NCBI RefSeq assembly: GCF_001307275.1
Contig: NZ_CP012831.1
Location: forward strand, 6,936,501 to 7,000,500
Direction: 5' to 3'
DNA length: 64,000 bases
Source: Pseudomonas fluorescens
GTDB lineage: Bacteria > Pseudomonadota > Gammaproteobacteria > Pseudomonadales > Pseudomonadaceae
Shown here: one piece after another, positions 7,648-16,049 of the stretch
Position numbering within the stretch: the first letter of the stretch is position 1
How the letters are laid out: every line of letters starts with the position of its first letter
The notes under the pieces: model-generated
What the model was told of the DNA's origin: nothing
Database searches by the model: none
What the model saw: the letters and a program-made list of their open reading frames with translations, nothing else
Position numbers and translations under genes: made by a program

Positions 7648-10038
7648 TCAACTCCCGAAGCGAATGAAACCGCCTTCCTGGGCATGCTCACTGCTTTGCA
7701 TACCGCCCAGACTGGAAGAAGCGGCCCGAGGAACGGCAGACACCGCCACCCGACCCTGCAGGGTGAAAAAGCCCATCAACTCCTGCAACTGTTCGGCCTG
7801 GCTGCTCATTTCCTCGGCGGTGGCGGCCAGCTCCTCGGAAGCCGAGGCGTTTTGCTGAGTGATCTGACTCATCTGCGACATGGCGGTATTGATCTGCTCG
7901 GAGCCGATGGACTGCTCTTCAGATGCAGCGGCGATCTCCTGGACCAAATCGGAAGTCTTGGTGATCGAGGGTACGATTTCATCCAGCAAGTTGCCGGCCC
8001 GTTCAGCCAGGGCAACACTGCTTTTGGCCACCTGGCCGATTTCCTGTGCCGCGACCTGGCTACGCTCGGCGAGTTTGCGCACCTCAGCGGCGACGACCGC
8101 AAAGCCCTTGCCATGTTCACCGGCACGGGCCGCTTCGATGGCCGCGTTGAGCGCCAACAGATTCGTCTGATAGGCAATCGAGTCGACGATCCCAATCTTC
8201 TCCGCGATGGTTTTCATGGCCGAGACGGTGTCCTTGACGGCCTGCCCACCCTCGCTCGCTTCCTTGCTCGCCTTGCCGGCCATGCCATCGGTCACCTTGG
8301 CATTCTCGGTGTTCTGCGAAATCGACGCCGACATTTGCTCCATCGACGCCGACGTCTCTTCAACCGACGCCGCCTGTACCGAAGCCGATTGGCTGATGCT
8401 CTGGGCCGTGGCGGAGATCTCTTCCGAGGCACTGGACAGCGAATCGGCGGAGCTGCGAACTTCGCCAATGATCTGCGAGAGTTTGCTCACCGTTTCGTTG
8501 ACCGCGTTCTTCAGGTCTTGCAGGCTGCCCTGGTAATCACCTTTGACGCTGCGGGTCAGGTCACCACCGGACAGGGCCACCATGACCTCCATCGCCTCGC
8601 TGAGCGGCGCAACAATCGAGTCCAGCGTGCTATTGATCCCCGCCACAATGCGGCGGAAATCCCCTTGATGGCGAGTACTGTCCGCACGGGTATCGAGTCG
8701 GCCGACCACCGCATTCTCGCTGAGCATCTGGGTGTCTTCGATCAGCGCCTGGATGTTGCGGCGCAGTTGCTCGATGTTGTCGTTGATAAAGGCTTTTTTG
8801 CCGGGGAACTGGGCCAGGGGCGCCGACAGGTCGCCTTCACCGAAAGAACGTATGCAAGCCATGGCCTGTTTTTTCACGCTGATGTGGCCATCGACCATGT
8901 CGTTGATGCCTTGGGCGATCTGACGGTACGAGCCTTGGAATCGCTGTACGTCGATATGCACATCGATGTCACCTTTCTCATGCTCGTCCGACATGTGACG
9001 CATCTCTTCGATCAACGCCATGATGGTGCTGCGCAGATGCTCGATGGTGACGTTAATGAACGCCTTCTTGCCGGGGAACGCTTGCAGGGGCGCCTGCAGA
9101 TCGCCCTCGCTGATCGACTTGATGCAGGCCATGGCTTGCTTCTTGACGTTGATATGCCCGGCAACCATGTCGTTGATACCTTGCGCCATCAGCCCATAAC
9201 TGCCAGCGAAGCGTGCCGCATCGATCTGCACGTCGATGTCGCCTTTGTCGTGCTCCGCGGACATCTGGGTCATATCGCTGATCAACTGATTCAAGGTCCC
9301 GCTCAGGCGGTCCATGGAACCCATCAGTCCGGTACGTTCAAGGCCATTGCTACTGCCTTGCACGTCCAACTGCCCGGCCACGAACCGCTCCGCCAACAGG
9401 CGTACATCGTCGGGCTCGCCACCCAAGGTGTGCAGCAGCCGGCGTACCAGGAAGAAACCGATCAAGCCGATCACCAGCAAGGTGGCGCCACCGACCAAGG
9501 CAATGCTGTAGATCGCCGTCTGTTCGGTCGATGCCGCAATCGCTGCATTTTTTCGTCCCAGGTCCAGGTTGTGCTGGCGGATATCACTCAAGGCCGAAGT
9601 GACCTTTTCACGTGTCACGTCCAGGTCGAGCAGCACGGTGCGGGCTTCAGGGGCTGCATTGCGCAGGGCGTTGTCGAAACGCTCCACACCCCGGTTGTAT
9701 TCGTTGACCGTGCTGCGCAAGGCGCTGAGCAGCGTCGCATCACGATCGTCGGAGACGAACTCTTTCTGGTAGCGATCAAGTGCCTGGAGTACCGACTCCT
9801 TGTCACTTTGCTGGGAATTACCGGCAGGTCCGGACAGGCTCTGCCATTGGCGGCTGTGGCTATCCGCAAGGGCCAGGGCCACATGATCCAGCAACTGCAG
9901 GCTGGGCACGGTATTGACTTGCGCATAGCTGGCGGTGCTCCTGACCCCACCCATCAGATAAAGACTGAGACTGACCAGGACCAGGATGCCCAACAGAGCA
10001 GAGGCGACCAGCAGCGAGATATTTTTTTTGACGGTCAT
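7648..10038 (-). CDS. Methyl-accepting chemotaxis protein with four-helix-bundle sensor and poly-HAMP array
   Basis: The 796-aa receptor has transmembrane helices at about residues 6-31 and 176-198 with a helical periplasmic domain between them. After the second helix come several HAMP or HAMP-like units. A roughly 90-residue segment occurs twice in tandem, each copy carrying GDID(V), AQGINDMV, GHI-VKKQAMACI, EGDL and FPGKKAFIN. The signalling domain ends in the receptor tip SIAYQTNLLALNAAIEAARAGE, where CheA and CheW bind, with methylation-type helices on both sides. It lies between cheA and two cheW genes, so it is the main receptor of this system. No C-terminal CheR-tethering pentapeptide is seen. 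The ligand cannot be told from sequence. Confidence 0.94.
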   Translation of the reverse strand: MTVKKNISLLVASALLGILVLVSLSLYLMGGVRSTASYAQVNTVPSLQLLDHVALALADSHSRQWQSLSGPAGNSQQSDKESVLQALDRYQKEFVSDDRDATLLSALRSTVNEYNRGVERFDNALRNAAPEARTVLLDLDVTREKVTSALSDIRQHNLDLGRKNAAIAASTEQTAIYSIALVGGATLLVIGLIGFFLVRRLLHTLGGEPDDVRLLAERFVAGQLDVQGSSNGLERTGLMGSMDRLSGTLNQLISDMTQMSAEHDKGDIDVQIDAARFAGSYGLMAQGINDMVAGHINVKKQAMACIKSISEGDLQAPLQAFPGKKAFINVTIEHLRSTIMALIEEMRHMSDEHEKGDIDVHIDVQRFQGSYRQIAQGINDMVDGHISVKKQAMACIRSFGEGDLSAPLAQFPGKKAFINDNIEQLRRNIQALIEDTQMLSENAVVGRLDTRADSTRHQGDFRRIVAGINSTLDSIVAPLSEAMEVMVALSGGDLTRSVKGDYQGSLQDLKNAVNETVSKLSQIIGEVRSSADSLSSASEEISATAQSISQSASVQAASVEETSASMEQMSASISQNTENAKVTDGMAGKASKEASEGGQAVKDTVSAMKTIAEKIGIVDSIAYQTNLLALNAAIEAARAGEHGKGFAVVAAEVRKLAERSQVAAQEIGQVAKSSVALAERAGNLLDEIVPSITKTSDLVQEIAAASEEQSIGSEQINTAMSQMSQITQQNASASEELAATAEEMSSQAEQLQELMGFFTLQGRVAVSAVPRAASSSLGGMQSSEHAQEGGFIRFGS

Positions 10039-10059
10039 GATGCTGTACTCCAGGGAAAA

Positions 10060-12201
10060 CTATTGAGTCAATTCAGGGCTGAGGGTCGTACCGTGCTTCT
10101 GTCGGCTGACGACTTGCCCGAGTAGTTTGGGAATATCCAGGATCAACGCGACTGCTCCGTTCCCCAGGATGGTGAAGCCGCCCAGTCCATGAGCTGTACC
10201 GAAAATCTTGCCCAGCGGCTTGATCACCGTCTGGAACTCACCCAGCAATTGATCGACGACCAGGCCCACCCGCATCCCCGCGTAATGCACCACCACGATG
10301 TTTTCACGGCCATGGTTAGGCTCATCGATGGCGAACATCTCGCGCAGGCGCAGGACTGGAAGCACCGAGCCCCGCAGGTCGAGGAATTCTTGATTGCCGT
10401 AGTCGTCGGTCGACAGTTCGATGCACTCCTCGACCAGGTCCAGAGGCACGACATAAGAGGCATTGCCGACCCCGATCAGAAAACCATCGATGATGGCCAG
10501 GGTCAGCGGCAGGCGGATACGCACCGTGGTGCCCACGCCCTCCTCGCTTTCCAGATTGACCGAGCCGCGCAGGGCAACGATGTTCCGTTTGACGACATCC
10601 ATTCCCACGCCGCGCCCGGACAGGTTGCTGACCTGGTCGGCCGTGGAAAAGCCGGGTTCGAAAATCAGGTTGAGAATGTCGCCGTCGGCCAACTGTTGCC
10701 CTTCGGCAACCAGGCCACGCTCCATCGCCTTGGCCAGGATGCGTTGCTTGTTCAGGCCACCGCCGTCGTCACTGACTTCAATGACGATGCTGTTAGCCTC
10801 GTGATAGGCGTTGAGGCGAACCGTGCCCTGCTCCGGCTTGCCACGGTCACGACGCAGTTGGGAGGCTTCTATGCCGTGGTCCATGGCGTTGCGCACCAGG
10901 TGGGTCAGGGGGTCGCCGATGCGCTCGACCACCGTCTTGTCCAGCTCGGTCTCGGCGCCAAGGACCTGCAAGGCAATGTCCTTGCCCAGTTCCTTGGAGA
11001 CATCGCGCACCACCCGCTGGAACCGGTTGAATGTGCCGCCAATCTGCACCATTCGCAGGGTCAGGGCACAGTCGCGCACCTCCTCGACAAGACGCGAGAG
11101 CGAACTCGTCGTTTCAATCAACTCGCCGATACCGCTTTGGATGGCTCCCAGGTTGGCGCCAGCGCCGGCGATGATCAGTTCGCCCACCAGGTTGATCAAT
11201 TGATCCAGTTTTCCGGCGTCGACCCGAATCAGATTACCTTCGGCCGGACGGGCCTCTTTTGCCACCCGGCTCTTGGTCGCGTCATCGCGCGTCGCCTGGT
11301 CTGGCACCACGGGGGCAACCGCAACGGTAGTCGACTCGTCAGGAGACGAACCGGCCAGCCATGCCTCACGGGTCACGGAACCACAGGCGACAAAGGCCTC
11401 TACCATGGCATCGGGCTCAGCTTCGAGACGGCCGATCAACGCCCGGAAACCTGCCAAGTCGCCGTTGCACGGCAACACGCAGATCTGGCTGCCCTCGCGA
11501 ACAAAGTCGAAGGCCCCTTCAATGGTAGCCTGGCCGGCATCGCTGACAAACCCTAGTTCAAACCCCAGGTAACACGCTTCCGGATCCATCGTCGCGATAT
11601 CCGGCATGCCATCGGTCATGCATACGACTGCACTGATTTGGCCGAAACTGTTGAGGTAGCGCAGCAACGAAAGCGGATCCATGCCGTTACGCAGGACGTC
11701 CGGACACAGGCGAAGGGACAGATGCCAACGCGCGGCACAAGCCGATTGCGGCGGCTCGATCGGTACCTGGGACAGCTCCGGTTCGTGACGGTTTTCCAGG
11801 TAACGGTTGAGACGCTCGACCAACGCCGCGCCCTGCCGCTCATGCTCTGTGGTCATGCCTTGCAAGTCACCGTGGCTGGCAAGCAATTCAATCAGCGTGC
11901 ACAGGTGGTCCCGCACTTCCAGGAACAAGGCACTCAGCGACTCGTCCACCCGCAGTTCATGTCCACGGACTCGATCCAGTACGCTTTCCGCCACGTGGGT
12001 AAAGGCAACGATCGGCGTGAAGCCGAACAGGCCGGCGGAACCTTTGATGGTGTGGGCGACGCGAAACAGCGCGTTGATGGTGTCCACATCGTCCGGCGCC
12101 TGTTCGATCTGCAGCAGTGCGTCTTCCATCAGGAGCAAGAGCTCCTGGCTTTCGGCGATGAACGTCTGTAGCACGTCGTCCAGATTCATGGGCGAGCTCA
12201 T
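10060..12201 (-). CDS. cheA: CheA: chemotaxis histidine autokinase
   Basis: The 713-aa protein has a P1 Hpt domain with phospho-acceptor His50 in RVAHTIKGSAGLFG, a linker region, a P3 dimerisation domain (RVDAGKLDQLINLVGELII), a P4 ATPase domain (LVRNAMDHGIE N box, VSDDGGG G1 box, GRGVGMDVV G2 box) and a C-terminal P5 CheW-like domain. It passes phosphate to the CheY and CheB of the operon. The start at 12201 follows the stop of the STAS gene by 4 bases and has AGAGG upstream; further upstream in-frame codons would overlap the STAS gene. Only one Hpt domain is present, unlike the large PilL/ChpA type. Confidence 0.96.
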   Translation of the reverse strand: MSSPMNLDDVLQTFIAESQELLLLMEDALLQIEQAPDDVDTINALFRVAHTIKGSAGLFGFTPIVAFTHVAESVLDRVRGHELRVDESLSALFLEVRDHLCTLIELLASHGDLQGMTTEHERQGAALVERLNRYLENRHEPELSQVPIEPPQSACAARWHLSLRLCPDVLRNGMDPLSLLRYLNSFGQISAVVCMTDGMPDIATMDPEACYLGFELGFVSDAGQATIEGAFDFVREGSQICVLPCNGDLAGFRALIGRLEAEPDAMVEAFVACGSVTREAWLAGSSPDESTTVAVAPVVPDQATRDDATKSRVAKEARPAEGNLIRVDAGKLDQLINLVGELIIAGAGANLGAIQSGIGELIETTSSLSRLVEEVRDCALTLRMVQIGGTFNRFQRVVRDVSKELGKDIALQVLGAETELDKTVVERIGDPLTHLVRNAMDHGIEASQLRRDRGKPEQGTVRLNAYHEANSIVIEVSDDGGGLNKQRILAKAMERGLVAEGQQLADGDILNLIFEPGFSTADQVSNLSGRGVGMDVVKRNIVALRGSVNLESEEGVGTTVRIRLPLTLAIIDGFLIGVGNASYVVPLDLVEECIELSTDDYGNQEFLDLRGSVLPVLRLREMFAIDEPNHGRENIVVVHYAGMRVGLVVDQLLGEFQTVIKPLGKIFGTAHGLGGFTILGNGAVALILDIPKLLGQVVSRQKHGTTLSPELTQ

Positions 12202-12205
12202 GGTT

Positions 12206-12523
12206 TCAACCTCTCTGCTGACGAGGCGTGGCCGACTCGTCGAAAAAGTTGTGCAGCCCACTCATATCCAGTGCATCGAGCACCGCTGTGCTGGGATTAC
12301 TCAGCAACAGACTGGAGCCGTGGCGCAGTGATTCCTGCTTGATCAGCACCAGCAACTGGAGCCCGGCGGTATCCATTTCGTCCACGCCCCCCAGATCCAT
12401 TTCGACTTCCTGAGCCAAGGGAAACAGCTCCAGCAACAGGTCTTTGCGTTCAGCGGCGGTGTAAATGGTCAGCGGCCCTTCGAGAACCAGAATCCGACGC
12501 AGACAAGCCGTGGTGTTTGTCAT
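12206..12523 (-). CDS. STAS-domain (anti-anti-sigma-like) protein inside the che operon
   Basis: The 105-aa protein is a single STAS domain: ILVLEGPLTIYTAAE strand-helix start and the core LGGVDEMDTAGLQLL. STAS proteins usually bind an anti-sigma kinase or act as part of a transport or signalling complex. The position that is the phospho-Ser of SpoIIAA-type proteins (DSSG) is Ala53 in a DTAG motif with Thr52, which is more like MlaB-type STAS proteins. No serine kinase or sigma factor gene is near; the neighbours are cheY and cheA. A role in modulating CheA or CheY is possible but unproven. Confidence 0.88.
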   Translation of the reverse strand: MTNTTACLRRILVLEGPLTIYTAAERKDLLLELFPLAQEVEMDLGGVDEMDTAGLQLLVLIKQESLRHGSSLLLSNPSTAVLDALDMSGLHNFFDESATPRQQRG

Positions 12524-12555
12524 GACAACCTCCTTTCCAGGGACTCTGGGCAGCG

Positions 12556-12924
12556 CTACGGCATGATCAGTTTGGAGACGGCGCCCAGCATCTGAGCCGG
12601 TTGGAAGGGCTTGACCATCCAGGCTTTGGCACCGACGGCCTGGCCCTGCTGCTTCATGGCCTCACCGGTTTCGGTGGTCAGCATGATCACGGGCGTGAAC
12701 TTGTAGGCCGGCAGCTGTTTGGCTGCCTTGATGAAGCTCAGGCCATCCATGTTCGGCATGTTCACGTCACTGACAATCAAGTGGATCTTGCGTCCGTCGA
12801 GCTTGGTCAGGGCGTCGCGGCCGTCGACACCTTCGATGACCTCGTATCCGGCGCCCTTCAAGGTGATGCTCACCACTTGGCGAATGGAAGCAGAGTCATC
12901 GACAATCAGGATGGTTTTGCTCAT
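12556..12924 (-). CDS. cheY: CheY: single-domain response regulator
   Basis: The 122-aa receiver domain has Asp10 and its neighbour in the acidic pocket (LIVDDSAS), phospho-acceptor Asp53 in VSDVNMPNMDG, Thr in MLTTET and Lys in MVKPF. There is no output domain. It is phosphorylated by CheA and should act on a flagellar motor or another effector. It sits between the membrane MCP-like gene and the STAS gene in the che operon. The sequence does not say whether it acts on the flagellar switch or on a different output. Confidence 0.96.
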   Translation of the reverse strand: MSKTILIVDDSASIRQVVSITLKGAGYEVIEGVDGRDALTKLDGRKIHLIVSDVNMPNMDGLSFIKAAKQLPAYKFTPVIMLTTETGEAMKQQGQAVGAKAWMVKPFQPAQMLGAVSKLIMP

Positions 12925-12935
12925 GGGGAAACTCC

Positions 12936-14120
12936 CTAGAAAAAAGTGATCTCGGATGAAGGACTGCTCACCACAGGCTTACCGTGATGGATCGCGTGCT
13001 GTTCAGGCATCGTGTAGGTGCTTGCCAATTGCTCAAGCCAGGTATCAGCGATAATCGGGGCAGGCGTACCGCCGGCGAGGGCCAGTTGCTGGCGTTCGGC
13101 GATATGCGCATGCAGCTTGCAAAGATCGTTGTTGACCAGGGAAAGCATCTGGCCCACCCGGTCCTGGAACTGCAGGGCGACCAGTACCCCCGATATCTCG
13201 GTGGCAACGTTTTCGCTTTGCTGCTGAAGACTGCTGCTGGTATCGACGATGGCCTGGGCGTTGTGCCGGAAGTGCTCGATCACCTGGGACACCAGTTGCT
13301 CTGACTGAGCCAGGGTTTGCGAATCCTGCTGCGCCTGATGCCGGGAAAGCTCGACGGTGCGGGAGATGGCAGCATTGACAGTGTTCACCGTTTCACTGAT
13401 TTTCTGCCCCGTCTCCCCGGATAAGCTGGACAGCTTGCGCACTTCATCCGCCACCACCGCGAAGCCGCGCCCGGCATCCCCTGCCCGCGCCGCTTCAATG
13501 GCAGCGTTGAGCGCCAGCAAATTGGTCTGTTGGGCGATATCACCGACGAACTTGGCCATTTCCTGCAACTGCGAAGTGAAGTCGGAAAGGAGCAAGACCT
13601 CCTTGAGCTCCGACTCCTTGCGCAAAAGCGCGTCGCGCAGGGCAACCATGATCGAATCCAGGTCCCGCTGGCCAACTTCAAGGATTTCCAGCAACCGAGC
13701 TCCCGAACTCTGGCCTGCGCCATGGGAAGCAGAAGCACTGATGTCCCCCGACAAAGTCGCGAAGCGGTTGCTCAGCTTGAGGATCGATTCCTCGCTGAGG
13801 ATGCGCGCCGCTTCGATCTGGTGGCTCCAGATCGGCAGTACCTGCGCGCACACTTCGCCCAGCCCTTCATCGGGTGAAACGGCCAGCGGGAGGTGACTTG
13901 GCTGATCGTCTTGCCGGGCGTGCAAACAGCTGCTCGCTAAACGCTTGCTCCACATGCCCATGAACAGCGAGCCCAGCAGGACAAAAGCGCAACTGGCTGC
14001 ACTGCGCAGGGTGAAGTCCGCGTTGATCAGAATCGCGGCGCAACCGAGCACTCCCGTCAAACCCGCAGGCAGCAGCATCAAGATCAGGGGGGAGGAAATT
14101 ACCTGTCCTTTCACCTTCAT
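12936..14120 (-). CDS. Small membrane-anchored MCP-like protein, first gene of the che operon
   Basis: The 394-aa protein has two hydrophobic segments close together at the N-terminus (about residues 10-33 and 37-57), leaving almost no periplasmic loop, and no HAMP domain is obvious. The receptor tip DIAQQTNLLALNAAIEAARAGD and the flanking heptad helices (GFAVVADEVRKLS) identify an MCP signalling domain. The C-terminal part (GVLVALQFQDRVGQML) is a motif often seen in such short receptors. It is likely to sense an internal or membrane-borne signal. It opens the minus-strand operon; a GTAGG-N6-CCTAC palindrome lies about 150 bases upstream of the start. Confidence 0.9.
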   Translation of the reverse strand: MKVKGQVISSPLILMLLPAGLTGVLGCAAILINADFTLRSAASCAFVLLGSLFMGMWSKRLASSCLHARQDDQPSHLPLAVSPDEGLGEVCAQVLPIWSHQIEAARILSEESILKLSNRFATLSGDISASASHGAGQSSGARLLEILEVGQRDLDSIMVALRDALLRKESELKEVLLLSDFTSQLQEMAKFVGDIAQQTNLLALNAAIEAARAGDAGRGFAVVADEVRKLSSLSGETGQKISETVNTVNAAISRTVELSRHQAQQDSQTLAQSEQLVSQVIEHFRHNAQAIVDTSSSLQQQSENVATEISGVLVALQFQDRVGQMLSLVNNDLCKLHAHIAERQQLALAGGTPAPIIADTWLEQLASTYTMPEQHAIHHGKPVVSSPSSEITFF

Positions 14121-14272
14121 CTCTCCAGTTCAGTGCGGATCCGGCGGGATCCTGCGCAAGAGCACCCACCCTTGGGATGCCCGGTTTTGTTGGCCTGAAG
14201 AGATAATGGCCAAGTAGTGGCAGCGAAACTATCGGAGCATCCTGATTTGCAGCTAAGGATTGCGGCTGCGTC

Positions 14273-14288
14273 GTAGGAGAATTCCTAC
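14273..14288. promoter_or_regulatory. Inverted repeat GTAGGA-GAAT-TCCTAC upstream of the che operon
   Basis: A 16-base inverted repeat (GTAGG-N6-CCTAC) lies 153 bases before the first che gene. The same pattern is found upstream of the HD-GYP gene at 15800-15815. The shape suits a dimeric NarL/FixJ regulator site; that the regulator encoded at 3504-4133 binds it is inference. Confidence 0.45.
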
Positions 14289-14317
14289 ACCCCACTGACA
14301 GCCCCCCCCAAAAACGC

Positions 14318-14342
14318 AAAAAAAACCAGCGACAAGCGCTGG
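14318..14342 (-). terminator. Rho-independent terminator after the HD-GYP gene
   Basis: On the minus strand a CCAGCG/CGCTGG stem with a 5-base loop is followed by a run of eight T. It lies 26 bases past the stop of the HD-GYP gene and separates it from the che operon. Confidence 0.8.
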
Positions 14343-14367
14343 TAAGAAAACTCAGGCTCGCACCGCG

Positions 14368-15621
14368 CTACCCAAAATGCGCCTCGCCGCCTTGCACCTT
14401 GCCGGCCCAGAGCGCTTCAAGGTTCTTGAAACCCCAGGTTTTCTCCGACTCGAAGCTGACAATCCTGTCCTGCCCGCAGGCCAGATCAACGCTTTCGGGC
14501 GGCAGCGGCGTGCGACTCGACGCCGAGAAGAACACCTTCACCATGGGCGTGAGCAAACATTCTGTGTGCTGTTCCATGACCACCGCCAACCTGCCGCTTT
14601 GCAGGCGCACCAACGCGCCCACCGGATAGATACCAATGCATTTGACGAAGGCGTGAAAGACTTTCTGATCGAAATGCCCAGTCCATCCGGCCATTTTTCG
14701 AATGGATTCGGCCGGGCACCAGCGATCTCGATAAGGTCGGTCGGACGTCACGGCGTCATATACATCGCACACAGCGGCCATACGCGCGAATAGGCTGATT
14801 TGGGTTCCGCACAACTTATGGGGATAGCCAGTGCCGTCCACCTTCTCATGGTGATGCAGACAAACGTCCAGCACCCGGGCCGTGAAATGCCTACTGTCGG
14901 CCAGCATCCTGGCTCCCGCCTCAGGGTGGGTGCGCATCGTCGTGTATTCGTTGTCATTCAAGGCTAATGGCTTAGCCAGGATGGCCGTGGGTATCGTCAT
15001 CTTGCCCACGTCATGCAGCAAGCCAGCCAACCCGGCTTCTTCCACCAGCTGCGGTGGTAGATCCAGTTGACGAGCCAAACCAATCATCAACCCACAGACC
15101 GCGACGGAATGCATGTAGGTATATTCATCGGCGTTCTTGAGGCGCACCAGACTGAGCAGCGCGTCAGGATGACGTAGCAGCGAATCGGATATTTCACCCA
15201 CCATGTCCGTGACGCGATCGAGCTTAACGATACGCCCCATTCGCAAATCGCCGAACATCTCCATGACCGCAGCCTTGGACCTGGAGCAAAGCTTGAGCGC
15301 CCTCGACAACTCTTCACTCATCGACACCCGGGGATGGGGGCCGGCGGCTTGCGCGCAAGATTGGTTAGACGCACAAGCAGGTTGCCGTCCACCATGATCC
15401 GCCTGCACAAGGCTTTCATCAGGCGCAGAGGCCGGCACATCCGCCCCCTTTGAAGGGTCGATCCATGCACCGACGATGCCCGAAACAAGGATTTTTTCCA
15501 GCACCTCTTCATTCTGGATCAGGAAGCTGTTGTTCCAGAACGGACGTTCTACACAGGAACCAGATAGCTCCTGGACATACATTCCTACGCAAAGATCGGT
15601 CACGCCGATATGTTTCAGCAC
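14368..15621 (-). CDS. DUF3391/HD-GYP cyclic di-GMP phosphodiesterase
   Basis: The 417-aa protein has an N-terminal DUF3391 domain (HIGVTDLCVGMYVQEL) and a C-terminal HD-GYP domain with the HD motif in LLHDVGKM, a HHHEKVDGTGYP motif carrying the GYP triad, and conserved downstream segments (FARMAAVCDVYDAVTSDRPYR). These residues are the metal and substrate ligands of active c-di-GMP phosphodiesterases, so it should lower c-di-GMP and favour motility. A GTG start at 15621 is chosen because AAGGGGA lies 9 bases upstream and related proteins start at this point; a TTG at 15675 is the alternative. It is monocistronic, with a terminator behind it. Confidence 0.93.
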   Translation of the reverse strand: MLKHIGVTDLCVGMYVQELSGSCVERPFWNNSFLIQNEEVLEKILVSGIVGAWIDPSKGADVPASAPDESLVQADHGGRQPACASNQSCAQAAGPHPRVSMSEELSRALKLCSRSKAAVMEMFGDLRMGRIVKLDRVTDMVGEISDSLLRHPDALLSLVRLKNADEYTYMHSVAVCGLMIGLARQLDLPPQLVEEAGLAGLLHDVGKMTIPTAILAKPLALNDNEYTTMRTHPEAGARMLADSRHFTARVLDVCLHHHEKVDGTGYPHKLCGTQISLFARMAAVCDVYDAVTSDRPYRDRWCPAESIRKMAGWTGHFDQKVFHAFVKCIGIYPVGALVRLQSGRLAVVMEQHTECLLTPMVKVFFSASSRTPLPPESVDLACGQDRIVSFESEKTWGFKNLEALWAGKVQGGEAHFG

Positions 15622-15799
15622 GATGCAGATCCCCTTTCTATCCCCAACCGTCTTCCCTGAATTGTCCGAACTCAATCTCCAAGCGCGGTATGTCTTGGAT
15701 TGGTTTCAGGATGCCACTCCGGCCTTTGAATAATAGCCATGAGCCACCCTTCAAAAAATCGGAGCAGTCCTATTTAGACTAGGAATTGAGGATGATGGC

Positions 15800-15815
15800 G
15801 TAGGGATTTCCCTAC
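15800..15815. promoter_or_regulatory. Inverted repeat GTAGGGA-TT-TCCCTAC upstream of the HD-GYP gene
   Basis: A 16-base perfect inverted repeat, 179 bases upstream of the HD-GYP start. It shares the GTAGG-N6-CCTAC pattern with the element at 14273-14288, which suggests that one dimeric regulator controls both units. Confidence 0.45.
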
Positions 15816-15836
15816 AAACACCGGGCATACTGGGAA

Positions 15837-16049
15837 CGGTTTTCCAACGCGCCGCGCTGCAAAATGCCCTGATCCAGAACGGACCGTTGAAAAACCTGTC
15901 ATTCCGCCTGCGCCAGGCGACCTATCGCAACTCGTTCAGTGGTGACGTCGACGACGTCAGGTTCATCACTCAGTACCCGATCAACTGTAAGACGAAGAGC
16001 CCGGAGGGCAGTCATCTCCGGGCTCCTTTCATTTTTCCCGTGCGCGCTT
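15837..16049 (+). pseudogene. Possible relict 3' end of a lost gene
   Basis: A plus-strand frame with no start codon but with GC-rich third positions reads a plausible protein tail (FQRAALQNALIQNG, LSFRLRQATYRNSFSGDVDDV, RFITQYPIN). It is followed by a strong hairpin at 15998-16024. The composition looks like the end of a real gene whose 5' part is missing. Family unknown; a chance open frame cannot be ruled out. Confidence 0.3.
15998..16036. terminator. Strong hairpin terminator, downstream of araC-type gene (possibly bidirectional)
   Basis: A 9-bp stem AGCCCGGAG/CTCCGGGCT with a 9-base loop is followed on the plus strand by a T-rich tract (CCTTTCATTTTT). It lies just past the stop of the minus-strand AraC gene, where the T tract is weaker. 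It may have served the relict plus-strand frame before it. Confidence 0.7.

Noticed and set aside
7009..10125. A very long plus-strand open frame (over 1000 codons) opposite the chemoreceptor and cheW genes
   Set aside because: It is the antisense of well-supported genes; the translation is His/Gln/Arg/Asp rich with no domain, as expected from GC-rich codon bias.
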